Below are positions 14,490 through 22,828 of a stretch of DNA of 24,371 bases, piece after piece; the stretch's first letter is position 1, and each line of letters begins with the position of its first letter. Under the pieces are notes generated by a model. That model searched no databases and was not told the origin of the DNA. It worked only from the letters and a program-made list of their open reading frames with translations. The position numbers and the translations under genes were made by a program. Source of the DNA: Clostridiales bacterium UBA4080 (GTDB lineage Bacteria; Bacillota; Clostridia; Lachnospirales; Vallitaleaceae); NCBI GenBank assembly GCA_002381865.1, contig DFYO01000049.1, positions 1 through 24,371 on the forward strand. Reading direction: 5' to 3'.

Positions 14490-15779
14490 CTACAAACCAT
14501 AAAACACTTCCATCAATTTAATCATATCCAAAAAATCCTCTTTGCCCATTGATTCTCTTGCTGAATGCATCGCCCACATAGGCACCCCAATATCTGCTGT
14601 CTTTATTGGCAGATATTTTGCAGTTACTGGACCTAGTGTCATACCGCCCGGAATGTCTGAACGATTTACATAGCTTTGATACCTTAAATTACACGACTTG
14701 CATAGCTGCATAATAATCGCACTTGTTTCACAATCAGTTGCATAGCTTTTTTTTGCGCTGTTTTTTATCGCTATTCCTTTGTTTAGTGAAACTATATTTG
14801 TAGGATCATTTTTTCCTAAAGCATTTGGATGCGCAGCGTGAGCTGCGTCAGCAGATATAATAAACGAATTTTTTAGCATCCTATGGTAATGCTCTCTATT
14901 TTTATTAAAGGATAATACTATTCGCTCCGTTATAATTGAAAGTAAATTCGAATCCGCACCCTCAATTGTAGTGCTTCCAATTTCTTCATTATTAAAGCAT
15001 ACTGCCATTTGAATATCCTTTGGGTTTGGCTCTGTATTAATCAAAGAATAAAAGCTTGCATACACCATTGCAAGATTATCTAATCTGGGACCGCAAATAA
15101 TTTCCTTGTTAGCTCCCGTAAGCTCTGCTTCCTCTTTTAAATAAAGATACATATCATATCCTAATATTTCCTCTGCATTTATACTTAAAAGTTCTGCCAG
15201 CCTTTTGTTAAAATATCCCTTTATTTCTTCGCTTTCATCTAATATACCCAGTACCGGAAGCATATCTGTTTGCTTATTAAGCTCCATCCCTTCATTAACC
15301 TTTCGATTAAGATGAATAGCCTGATTAGGTATAGTTAAAAGCGGGGCTTCAAAGTCCAAGTACTTGATTTGAGGCTTTAATATATCCTCTGAGCAAATTG
15401 CTACTTTTCCTGCTATCGAAAGTGGCCTGTCCATCCATGTATTTAAAATAGGACCTCCATATACCTCCGTATTAAGCTTAATAACATTCCCCTCTTTTAT
15501 TTCAGGATTTGGCTTAATCTTAAAGCAAGGGCTGTCATTATGTGTGGTTATAATTTTAAATCTATCTAAAAAATGCATTTCCTTTGCAGCTGTAAATGCA
15601 ACCAGCATAGAATCATAGGGCTTAATATAATATTTACCCCATCCGCTTATACTCCATACCTCCTGCATTTCTAGCTTAATAAAGCCCGCCTGTATAAGTC
15701 TATTTTCACATTCCATAACCGTTTGATAGGATGTTGTTGAGTTATTTAAGAATTCAAAAAAATCTTTAACTTTGTCCAT
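14490..15779 (-). CDS. apeB: M18 family aminopeptidase
   Basis: 429 residues, the usual M18 length. Cytosolic zinc metallopeptidase releasing N-terminal residues, often acidic or neutral. Visible metal and catalytic motifs of the aspartyl aminopeptidase family: TTHNDSP (His about 80), the bridging Asp in GPRLDN, catalytic and metal Glu pair in FNNEEIGS, Asp in ISADAAHAAHPN, and the C-terminal His in MWAMHSARE. GGPILNTWMDRPLS is the family's conserved substrate-pocket loop. The start at 15779 follows AAGGAG. It lies 26 bases after the DNA glycosylase gene and probably shares its transcript. Nothing is damaged. The role is peptide turnover. Confidence 0.94.
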   Translation of the reverse strand: MDKVKDFFEFLNNSTTSYQTVMECENRLIQAGFIKLEMQEVWSISGWGKYYIKPYDSMLVAFTAAKEMHFLDRFKIITTHNDSPCFKIKPNPEIKEGNVIKLNTEVYGGPILNTWMDRPLSIAGKVAICSEDILKPQIKYLDFEAPLLTIPNQAIHLNRKVNEGMELNKQTDMLPVLGILDESEEIKGYFNKRLAELLSINAEEILGYDMYLYLKEEAELTGANKEIICGPRLDNLAMVYASFYSLINTEPNPKDIQMAVCFNNEEIGSTTIEGADSNLLSIITERIVLSFNKNREHYHRMLKNSFIISADAAHAAHPNALGKNDPTNIVSLNKGIAIKNSAKKSYATDCETSAIIMQLCKSCNLRYQSYVNRSDIPGGMTLGPVTAKYLPIKTADIGVPMWAMHSARESMGKEDFLDMIKLMEVFYGL

Positions 15780-15805
15780 AATCAGTCTCCTTATAAATGT
15801 GTCAC

Positions 15806-16399
15806 TTACTTCAAAATATAAAATCTATATAAATAATCCTTAGCTTCCTCAGCATAATCGATATTAATTCTTTTATCAGCCAGTATTTTTTCCTGTGCTA
15901 TTGCTGGTGAATCCAAAATATATATTTCCTCTCCCAGTAAGTCTGTACCATCCTCACTTTTTTTAATATCCAGAAGTCTGCATACCTTTCCCGGACCATC
16001 TCCCATACCTCTTATCTGACTTTTTGTAAGCATAGTATAAGGTTTTTTATACCTTAATATACTCATATCTTCAAGTGGCTCAATTGGCTCCGTTTTTCGA
16101 ATTAATACAGCACAGGGACTTCCCTCAGCTTCTGTAACGATATTGAGCAGATAATACATGCCATAAATCATATATACATACACATGCCCTGCCTCTCCCC
16201 ACATTGTTTTTGTTCTTAAGGTTTTACGTCCACCATAGGTATGACAAGCCTTATCCTCTACTCCTGTATATGCCTCTGTTTCAATGATTCTGCATTTGTA
16301 CTCAATATTATCTATTACTCTGACTAATATTTTTCCCAATAATTCCCTTGCAACCGTAATCGTATCTCTTTGATAAAATTCCCTTTTAAGCTTTGCCAC
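15806..16399 (-). CDS. 3-methyladenine DNA glycosylase, AAG/MPG type
   Basis: 197 residues. Monofunctional base-excision enzyme that removes alkylated purines such as 3-methyladenine. The start is GTG 16399 with GAGGTG five bases upstream; an ATG two bases earlier is out of frame. Motifs: YQRDTITVARELLGK at the N-terminus, catalytic Glu region RIIETEAYTGVEDKACH, the intercalating-loop area RTKTMWGEAGHVYVYMIYGM, and GDGPGKVCRLLDI. All match the single-domain AAG fold found in Firmicutes. It is the first gene of the leftward run MPG, aminopeptidase, chrA pair, PHP. A TATACT at 16422-16427 is a probable -10 box. Repair and transport genes in one run look incidental. Confidence 0.94.
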   Translation of the reverse strand: MAKLKREFYQRDTITVARELLGKILVRVIDNIEYKCRIIETEAYTGVEDKACHTYGGRKTLRTKTMWGEAGHVYVYMIYGMYYLLNIVTEAEGSPCAVLIRKTEPIEPLEDMSILRYKKPYTMLTKSQIRGMGDGPGKVCRLLDIKKSEDGTDLLGEEIYILDSPAIAQEKILADKRINIDYAEEAKDYLYRFYILK

Positions 16400-16665
16400 A
16401 TTAACACCTCACTTACACTACAGTATAACATATTTTCACATTTTTTTTTGCATTTCAACTCATTTTTACATTTAGCAACCATATTACATCTGATATTTAC
16501 AAGGCATAAGCTACTCCCCGATAAACAATCCGATAATGCTACTCTCTTTTTTTTTACTCTAATTATTATATTTCAAATAGTATAGAAGAATTATCTCTCA
16601 TGTGATATGATAATTAGGTTATAATTGTTTGACTGCTTTTAATATGCTATTTTAGGAGTGATAAA

Positions 16666-17148
16666 GTGATTGCTGTACAGATAGATGATATTAAGCTTTT
16701 TATGGGTAAGATGTTTAAAGAGGATACCTTTGATGATTTTGACTTGGTTTCTGCAACAATTCATCAAGGTATTATTTTTACCTTGGATGGCAAAATCAAC
16801 CCTGATTTTTACACCGAGGAAACTCTTCCGACTTCTGCCTATGTAAGCTGGATTGACTACAAAAATCTAGTTTTTTCTATTATTAAAGGCAATAAAACTC
16901 CAAGCCTTATGAAAATAGTATTTGCAGTCAGCTATAAAAGCAAGCAGAATCTTGTTATTAAAAGCAACTCAAATTTTGACCCTGACGAAATAAATGATTT
17001 CTATATTAATATTCTTTTTGATAGCAATGGTTTAAAGGTGATTACAGGAACAAATTACAAACAATTCACCCTGGATAAATCTGTTGAAAGCTATTTCGAT
17101 GATTCTATTTTAAAATTTTTAATAAAAAATGAAATTCCTTTTATATAG
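16666..17148 (+). CDS. DUF5721 family protein
   Basis: 160 residues, soluble, from GTG 16666 with GGAGTG seven bases upstream. The start MIAVQIDDIKLFMGKMFKEDTF and the end TGTNYKQFTLDKSVESYFDD match my recollection of DUF5721, a Lachnospiraceae-centred family of unknown function that keeps LDKS and a final IPF. No catalytic motif, metal cluster or membrane segment is evident. It lies directly upstream of htpG, separated by a CIRCE element. A functional tie to heat shock is not shown by the sequence. The family name rests on memory of the consensus. Confidence 0.8.
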   Translation: MIAVQIDDIKLFMGKMFKEDTFDDFDLVSATIHQGIIFTLDGKINPDFYTEETLPTSAYVSWIDYKNLVFSIIKGNKTPSLMKIVFAVSYKSKQNLVIKSNSNFDPDEINDFYINILFDSNGLKVITGTNYKQFTLDKSVESYFDDSILKFLIKNEIPFI

Positions 17149-17159
17149 CAATTTCCTTG

Positions 17160-17186
17160 TTAGCACTCATTTGTTGTGAGTGCTAA
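17160..17186 (+). promoter_or_regulatory. CIRCE operator (HrcA binding site)
   Basis: TTAGCACTC-N9-GAGTGCTAA, a perfect match to the CIRCE consensus. HrcA binds it and represses heat-shock genes until unfolded protein titrates the GroEL needed for HrcA activity. It lies 95 bases before htpG and 11 bases past the DUF5721 stop. The same inverted repeat is followed by six T residues (17187-17192), so in RNA it can also act as the DUF5721 terminator. Confidence 0.92.
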
Positions 17187-17193
17187 TTTTTTC

Positions 17194-17222
17194 TTGACTT
17201 TTAGTTGTATTGGTTGTATCAT
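17194..17222 (+). promoter_or_regulatory. htpG promoter
   Basis: TTGACT (17194-17199), 17 bases, TATCAT (17217-17222): vegetative sigma-A type, 5 of 6 matches in each box. It begins 7 bases after the CIRCE element, so repression would act from just upstream of the -35 box, an unusual position. Confidence 0.65.
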
Positions 17223-17281
17223 ATTTTTTAGAAGAAAACATAATAAATAAATATTGTTATAGGATTTTAGGAGGTAGAAAA

Positions 17282-19168
17282 ATGGCAAAAGAAAAAGGCA
17301 GCTTGTCTATTCATAGCGAGAATATTTTCCCAATTATTAAAAAATGGCTTTATTCTGATCATGATATTTTTATCAGAGAGTTAATATCAAACAGCTGTGA
17401 TGCAATAACCAAATTGGAAAAGCTTAAAAATCTTGGTGAAATATCGATAACTGATGATCTTCCCTACAAGGTCGAGGTAATTGTAGATGATAAGAACAAA
17501 ACCCTTACCTTTAAGGATAATGGTCTTGGAATGACCGATGAGGAAGTAAAAAAATATATTAATCAGATTGCTTTTTCAGGCGCTGAGGATTTTCTTAACA
17601 AGTACAAGGACAAAACCAACGATGATCAGATTATCGGACACTTTGGTTTAGGCTTTTATTCTGCATTTATGGTTGCAGAGAAGGTTGAAATCAATACTAA
17701 GTCCTATTTAGAGGATTATACCCCTGTAAAATGGACCTGTGAGGGCGGTACTGAATTTGAAATGGAGAACGGCTCAAAATCAGAACGAGGAACTGAGATA
17801 GTTCTTCATATTGGTGAGGATGGCAAGGATTTTCTTAATGAATACAATGTTCGCACTACCATCGAAAAATACTGTTCCTTTATGCCTTATGAGATATTCT
17901 TAACAAATCCTAACAAGGAACCTGATAAGGATGAAGATGGCAATATTATCGTAAAAGAATTAAAGGCTTTAAATACAGTCAATCCTCTTTATGCTAAAAA
18001 GCCTAATGAATGTACCGATGAAGAATACAAGGAATTCTACAGAAAAACCTTTATGGACTTTAAAGAACCTCTTTTCTGGATTCATTTGAATATGGATTAT
18101 CCATTTAACCTCAAGGGTATTTTATATTTCCCTCGCTTTAATCATGAGTTTGATAATATGGAGGGTCAGATTAAGCTTTATAATAACCAGGTTTTTGTTG
18201 CAGATAATATCAAGGAGGTAATCCCTGAATTTTTACTTCTTTTAAAGGGAGTAATTGATTGTCCTGATATACCTTTAAACGTTTCAAGAAGCTTCTTACA
18301 AAATGACGGCTTCGTAAAAAAAATCTCTACCTATATTTCTAAAAAAGTAGCTGATAAGCTTAATTCCTTATATAATACTGAAAGAACTACCTACGAAAAC
18401 TTTTGGGATGATATAAATCCTTTCATTAAATTTGGATGTCTTAAAGATGAAAGCTTTCAGGAGAAGGTAAAGGATATTCTGTTATATAAATCAACTGAAA
18501 ACAAATATTTAACCCTTAATGAATATCTTGAAGCTAATAAAGAAAAGCATGAAAACAAAGTATATTATGTTTCTGATGAAAAGCAGCAGGCTCAGTACAT
18601 TAAAATGTTCAGAGATCATAATATGGAAGCCGTAATTTTAGAGCATAATATTGATAATCCATTTATTTCACAGCTTGAGATGAAACAAAAGGATATTAAA
18701 TTCGTACGTATTGATGCCGATTTAACCGAAACCATGAAGGAAGATGGTCAGGAAACAAACGAAGAGGAAACAAAAACACTTGTCGAAACTCTTGAAAATG
18801 CTTTTAAAAAAGCCTTAAATAAGGATAGTCTTAAGCTTCAGCTTGAAAGTCTAAAGCAAGAAGATATTTCTGCTATTATTATACTTCCAGAGGAATCTCG
18901 AAGAATGCAAGAAATGTCAAAAATGTATGGCATGTATGGTTTAGATGCTAGCATGTTCGAGTCAGGCGAAACTCTCCTTTTAAATAAGAAAAACGAATTG
19001 GTTCAATATATTATAAACAATGCAGATAAAGAAGATAAAACTGAAGATATTAAGCTTTTCTGCGAGCAGCTCTATGATTTGGCAATGCTAAGCCATAAGC
19101 CGCTTTCTCCAGATGCTATGACTGCCTTTATTGGACGTAGCAATTTAATTCTTAAAAAGCTTATATAA
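17282..19168 (+). CDS. htpG: Molecular chaperone HtpG (Hsp90)
   Basis: 628 residues from ATG 17282 behind GGAGG. ATP-dependent Hsp90 chaperone, a cytosolic homodimer that remodels late folding intermediates. The N-terminal GHKL ATPase domain (about 1-215) has FIRELISNSCDAITKLEK, DNGLGMT, the lid and GHFGLGFYSAFMVA, and RGTEIVLH. The middle domain (about 225-490) contains the LKGILYFPR segment and the catalytic Arg in LNVSRSFLQND. The C-terminal dimerisation domain ends without the eukaryotic MEEVD tail. Length and motifs are all normal. It is monocistronic, bounded by CIRCE plus promoter in front and a bidirectional terminator behind. Control by HrcA is inferred from the perfect CIRCE; in B. 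subtilis htpG is not in that regulon. Confidence 0.96.
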   Translation: MAKEKGSLSIHSENIFPIIKKWLYSDHDIFIRELISNSCDAITKLEKLKNLGEISITDDLPYKVEVIVDDKNKTLTFKDNGLGMTDEEVKKYINQIAFSGAEDFLNKYKDKTNDDQIIGHFGLGFYSAFMVAEKVEINTKSYLEDYTPVKWTCEGGTEFEMENGSKSERGTEIVLHIGEDGKDFLNEYNVRTTIEKYCSFMPYEIFLTNPNKEPDKDEDGNIIVKELKALNTVNPLYAKKPNECTDEEYKEFYRKTFMDFKEPLFWIHLNMDYPFNLKGILYFPRFNHEFDNMEGQIKLYNNQVFVADNIKEVIPEFLLLLKGVIDCPDIPLNVSRSFLQNDGFVKKISTYISKKVADKLNSLYNTERTTYENFWDDINPFIKFGCLKDESFQEKVKDILLYKSTENKYLTLNEYLEANKEKHENKVYYVSDEKQQAQYIKMFRDHNMEAVILEHNIDNPFISQLEMKQKDIKFVRIDADLTETMKEDGQETNEEETKTLVETLENAFKKALNKDSLKLQLESLKQEDISAIIILPEESRRMQEMSKMYGMYGLDASMFESGETLLLNKKNELVQYIINNADKEDKTEDIKLFCEQLYDLAMLSHKPLSPDAMTAFIGRSNLILKKLI

Positions 19169-19273
19169 TAGTAATAAAATGATACTATTAAGCATGAACT
19201 AAATCACCAGCCTTTAATAAGCTAGTCTTGTTCCTGCAAAATCAGAGCATTCTATGCTAATGCACACTACTAC

Positions 19274-19310
19274 AAAAATAGCCTCCAATTTAACCTTGGA
19301 GGCTATTTTT
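19274..19310. terminator. Bidirectional terminator between htpG and cdaR
   Basis: A 15-bp perfect stem (AAAAATAGCCTCCAA / TTGGAGGCTATTTTT) with a 7-base loop has T runs on both strands. It ends htpG rightward and the cdaA-cdaR operon leftward. Confidence 0.9.
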
Positions 19311-19324
19311 TAGTTAATATTTAT

Positions 19325-20539
19325 TTATTTTGTACTTACATTTATTTTTATTCCAGTTGGCTGGTTTACAAGCTTAATTCCCTCTTCAACGCTATAGTTT
19401 AATGGAAGTGTAATTGCTCCTGCTCCGACCTCTGCCAGATTAATTGATGGTTCTAGGGTAAGCAGTGAAATCTTAGAAAGCTCCCCACTTGCTCCTTTAA
19501 AGGTCAGTGTTATTGGAGTTGTATTTAATATAGTAACCTTGTGCCCGCTTGATAAATTTTTTATTTTAATATCCTTAGGATCTATAGAAATTGTTTTTTG
19601 CTCTAGCTTTTCAATATTAAAGGATATTATAAGGGTTTTATCCTCACTTATAACATCTATTCCCTCTTTAGTAATAAGGTCCTCAAGACTTACTGTTACA
19701 CTGAAATCAGAGCTTTTTCCTGCAAGTGATATATTGTCAATAATAATACTGTCAATTGATTTAAGTGCATCCTCCTTGCCCATAACGGTTACATCCTCTC
19801 TGCTATAGCTTACATCTGCTAAAACAAAGCCCTCTTGTACGTCATCAAGCTTTTTAAAGGTAATCGGAAGCTCTTTTTTCTGCTTTACAGGTACCGTTAT
19901 TTGAACCTTCTCGACATTTGCAACAACATCCTCAACTACTTTTTTATGACTATCCATTGCCTGCGGAACAGAATATATTGTCATTTCCTTAGTTACATCC
20001 TGAATACTAACTGGAACCATAACGCTTGATACTGCATTAACCTTAGATTCTGGTCCCGAAATCATAATTACGCTAGGTGTAATTGTCGGCGCCAGAACAA
20101 CATACCCTTCCGCTGTTTCACCTACAAAATAATATTGTACCTCTTTTTGCACAGAAATCATATTTTCAAGAGCTATTTTCATATCCCCCGGTCTCTTATT
20201 CAGAATCTGAACTCCTTGTGGAATATCAAATTCAATATCCACCGCTCCCGTAATAGATACTTTGGATAAGTCAGCATAAGCCTTAATATCGCTTTTTGTA
20301 AGCCTGTCTACAATTGACCTTTTCCCTCTTACTGTAAGGTCGACAAACTCTCCCTCCAAATATTCAATTGCTTTGTTTTGAGATGTAATACTGTCTGCAT
20401 TTTGCTTTTCAACAGGTATTTGAGAGAAGTCCCTGTTTACAATAGGGTCCTCGTAATTAACCACTAGCAGCCACAAAAAAAATGCAGCGATAACAGATAC
20501 TATTTTCCATCCCAGACTATTCGTTATCTTTTTTATCAT
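19325..20539 (-). CDS. cdaR: YbbR-domain protein CdaR, regulator of diadenylate cyclase
   Basis: 404 residues from ATG 20539, overlapping the end of cdaA by 23 bases, so translation is coupled. An N-terminal membrane anchor (about 10-28; WKIVSVIAAFFLWLLVVNY) is followed by the extracytoplasmic part, made of about four YbbR repeats of some 80 residues, each with a strand pattern like EFVDLTVRGKRSIVDRL, VIMISGPESKVNAV, VTVMGKEDALKSI and ITLTFKGASGELSKI. In B. subtilis and relatives CdaR binds CdaA in the membrane and tunes c-di-AMP output. A start at 20599 or 20578 is possible but has a weaker context. The usual third gene glmM is absent; a terminator follows directly. Confidence 0.93.
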   Translation of the reverse strand: MIKKITNSLGWKIVSVIAAFFLWLLVVNYEDPIVNRDFSQIPVEKQNADSITSQNKAIEYLEGEFVDLTVRGKRSIVDRLTKSDIKAYADLSKVSITGAVDIEFDIPQGVQILNKRPGDMKIALENMISVQKEVQYYFVGETAEGYVVLAPTITPSVIMISGPESKVNAVSSVMVPVSIQDVTKEMTIYSVPQAMDSHKKVVEDVVANVEKVQITVPVKQKKELPITFKKLDDVQEGFVLADVSYSREDVTVMGKEDALKSIDSIIIDNISLAGKSSDFSVTVSLEDLITKEGIDVISEDKTLIISFNIEKLEQKTISIDPKDIKIKNLSSGHKVTILNTTPITLTFKGASGELSKISLLTLEPSINLAEVGAGAITLPLNYSVEEGIKLVNQPTGIKINVSTK

Positions 20540-21401
20540 TTTTATGTCTACCCTTCCATATCTTGAATTTGTTAACATCAACGGTTTTCTTTTGTACATA
20601 CAAAAGCTTGTTTTTCAAATATTCTGCATCAATATTTCTGATTAAGTTTCCGCCTAGAGCCATAGAAATATGTCCCGTTTCCTCAGAAACCACTATGATA
20701 ATACTATCAGTTACCTCTGTAAGGCCAATAGCTGCTCTATGTCTTGTTCCTAGCTCTTTGCTCAAGGTCATATTTTCTGACAAAGGTAAATAACAGGTAG
20801 CTGCAACTATTCTGTTATCTCTTACTATTACTGCTCCATCATGAAGTGGAGTGTTATGCTCAAATATATTAACTAACATTTGCTTAGATACAAGTGCATC
20901 AATTAATATTCCCGTTCTTTCATATTCATCTAAACGAATATCCTGTTCTATTACAATAAGTGCTCCTGTTTTTGTTTTTGCCATTTCAAGAACCGCTTTA
21001 ATAATCTCGTCTATTACATCAACTGCAAGTCTTTCTGAGCGTTCTCTTTGCTCATCAAACACTGAAATCGAAGCAAAAATATTTTTTCTTCCCAGCTGTT
21101 CAAGTGCCTTTCTAAGCTCTGGCTGGAATACAATTAATAATGCTGTAATTCCGACACTAATCGTGTTTGCAAATATCCAGAGAATTGTATTAAGCTGAAA
21201 TACCATTGCAATTATTGCAATAACAAATAGCACAGCTATTCCCTTTACAAGCATCCAAGCTCTTGTACCTCTTACCCATTTAGTAATCTGATATATTACA
21301 AAAGCAATCATGCTTATCTCAATAATATCATTGATTCTGATTATGGGAAGCTGGTATGTTAATAATTTTATATTTTGCCATATTTCTGAAAATGTAAGCA
21401 C
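20517..21401 (-). CDS. cdaA: Diadenylate cyclase CdaA
   Basis: 294 residues; makes c-di-AMP from two ATP. Three N-terminal membrane helices (about 25-40, 53-70, 72-92) are followed by the DAC domain, which carries both signature motifs: DGA at 188-190 in HNTPLHDGAVIV and RHR at 220-222 in GTRHRAAIG. c-di-AMP controls potassium and osmolyte transport and wall homeostasis. The start is GTG 21401 with GAGGTG five bases upstream; the TTG/GTG choice is supported only by this. Gene order membrane protein, cdaA, cdaR is tight (22-base gap, then overlap), which indicates one operon. The tail after the DAC domain is Lys-rich and variable, as usual. Confidence 0.96.
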   Translation of the reverse strand: MLTFSEIWQNIKLLTYQLPIIRINDIIEISMIAFVIYQITKWVRGTRAWMLVKGIAVLFVIAIIAMVFQLNTILWIFANTISVGITALLIVFQPELRKALEQLGRKNIFASISVFDEQRERSERLAVDVIDEIIKAVLEMAKTKTGALIVIEQDIRLDEYERTGILIDALVSKQMLVNIFEHNTPLHDGAVIVRDNRIVAATCYLPLSENMTLSKELGTRHRAAIGLTEVTDSIIIVVSEETGHISMALGGNLIRNIDAEYLKNKLLYVQKKTVDVNKFKIWKGRHKNDKKDNE

Positions 21402-21423
21402 TTTAGCACCTCTTTATATTTTA

Positions 21424-22353
21424 TTACTTTATTTTAGTAATTGCCTTTTCTGTTTTTGAAACCTTCACCTTTGGTATTGCTTTAACATAATAATAATATG
21501 TTTCGTCCTCAAATTGAACCTTTTCTGTTCTTGGATAATCCAAAGAAAATCTCAAAAACTGTCCCACTACTGCGATTGCTCCGCCCACAATGCTCCCAAG
21601 AACTACACTTAGCATTGAAATCTCTGCCTTTAATAGAATTACTCCAATGATAAATGCTAATATTTGAATTGCAGTTCCAGCCGCAATTGCTATATACCAT
21701 ATATAATGGAAATCTCTCCTGCTTATAAAATAGGTTATTGCCAAGGTTGCTGCCATAACAATTACAGTAATTAAAACTGCCGTATCCTTTATCATAATAT
21801 TTGCTATATATTTATACATTAAAATTGTAGCTTCTGGCATATCATATATATTCTGCGCTCTCATTTTTAGTAGCTCTGGCAAATATTTTGAAAGCTTGAA
21901 AGCAAATGCACCTGCACACATTGGAGCAAGCGCTGCCGGCCCAAAAAATATCCCAGCTATTACTGGTACCGCATAGCCTAACCTAAATGCAAATAACAAA
22001 GGTGTCAAATATGCAAAATATGCCATGTTTTTAAACACCCTTACACATAACAAATATAAAATCAATAGTATTGCCGTAATCAGTATGCTAGCTTCAAGAG
22101 AAATATATCCAATCCTTCCGCTAATAAATCCAATTATTGTTAAAACTGCCCAGTTTGGCGGAATGAAGGTATTTAAGATTGATAGTACAATAATAATAAT
22201 TCCTGAAATCACTGTCAGTTCTTGGCTAATCTTGTTGTTAAGCATAAAAAACAATACAAGATATAATATAAGCTTTCCTCCTGGCACAATATATCTTTCA
22301 TGATTTTGATAAAATTCTTTTATCATTTCCTTAAATTCAAAAAATATAGTCAT
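21424..22353 (-). CDS. Uncharacterised polytopic membrane protein upstream of cdaA
   Basis: 309 residues with about eight to nine membrane helices between residues 25 and 265, then a cytoplasmic tail of about 45 residues with the striking segment DYPRTEKVQFEDETYYYYVK and a Lys-rich end. I recall the same tail in unnamed proteins beside cdaA in Lachnospiraceae, which suggests a conserved family. There is no ATPase, transporter signature or catalytic motif that I recognise. The start at 22353 has AGGAGG eight bases ahead. Its place 22 bases before cdaA makes a role in c-di-AMP control, ion flux or wall synthesis plausible, but this is guilt by association. Confidence 0.85.
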   Translation of the reverse strand: MTIFFEFKEMIKEFYQNHERYIVPGGKLILYLVLFFMLNNKISQELTVISGIIIIVLSILNTFIPPNWAVLTIIGFISGRIGYISLEASILITAILLILYLLCVRVFKNMAYFAYLTPLLFAFRLGYAVPVIAGIFFGPAALAPMCAGAFAFKLSKYLPELLKMRAQNIYDMPEATILMYKYIANIMIKDTAVLITVIVMAATLAITYFISRRDFHYIWYIAIAAGTAIQILAFIIGVILLKAEISMLSVVLGSIVGGAIAVVGQFLRFSLDYPRTEKVQFEDETYYYYVKAIPKVKVSKTEKAITKIK

Positions 22354-22433
22354 GTCTTCCTCCTATGCATCTTACATTATTATATGCTGATAAGACATTC
22401 AAAAATGCAAAAACCAAGCAATCTATTTGTTAA

Positions 22434-22817
22434 TTATTCCTGAATTTCTTCAAGCTCCTTGAGCAGTTTCTCATAGGTCTCGATTCTTTCCTTTGCCTTT
22501 GAGTATTCTTTACGACTTATCTTTGTATTAATAATTGTATAAACAACTATACCTAACAACCATATTATACCGTATTTTATTAAAAACCATTTGTAATTAA
22601 CAGTTGGCAGTGCTGAAAGATCACTTAATATTAAGCTTGAAAGCTCTATCCCCATTATTAATAAAACTGCGAAAGTAATAGAAATCTGGGTATTAAAATT
22701 ATGATAGGATACATAGTCCTTTTCATAAAACTGAGCTTTTTTTAAGTCAGCTTTTCCTTTTCCTACTTCATACATAGATATTTTTGTCATAAGCCTGACT
22801 TTTTCATTATCTAACAT
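22434..22817 (-). CDS. Small uncharacterised membrane protein in the cdaA operon
   Basis: 127 residues. A soluble N-terminal part of about 40 residues (EKVRLMTKISMYEVGKGKADLKKAQFYEKDY) is followed by two membrane helices (about 45-63 and 78-97) and a C-terminal amphipathic coiled coil (RKEYSKAKERIETYEKLLKELEEIQE). Both ends are predicted in the cytoplasm. The ribosome site is AGGCGG, and the gene starts 11 bases after the DUF4015 gene, so it shares that transcript; 80 bases then separate it from the 309-residue protein. I do not know the family. The hairpin shape with a coiled coil suggests a scaffold or partner for a larger complex. Confidence 0.82.
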   Translation of the reverse strand: MLDNEKVRLMTKISMYEVGKGKADLKKAQFYEKDYVSYHNFNTQISITFAVLLIMGIELSSLILSDLSALPTVNYKWFLIKYGIIWLLGIVVYTIINTKISRKEYSKAKERIETYEKLLKELEEIQE

Positions 22818-22828
22818 TAAATCACCGC

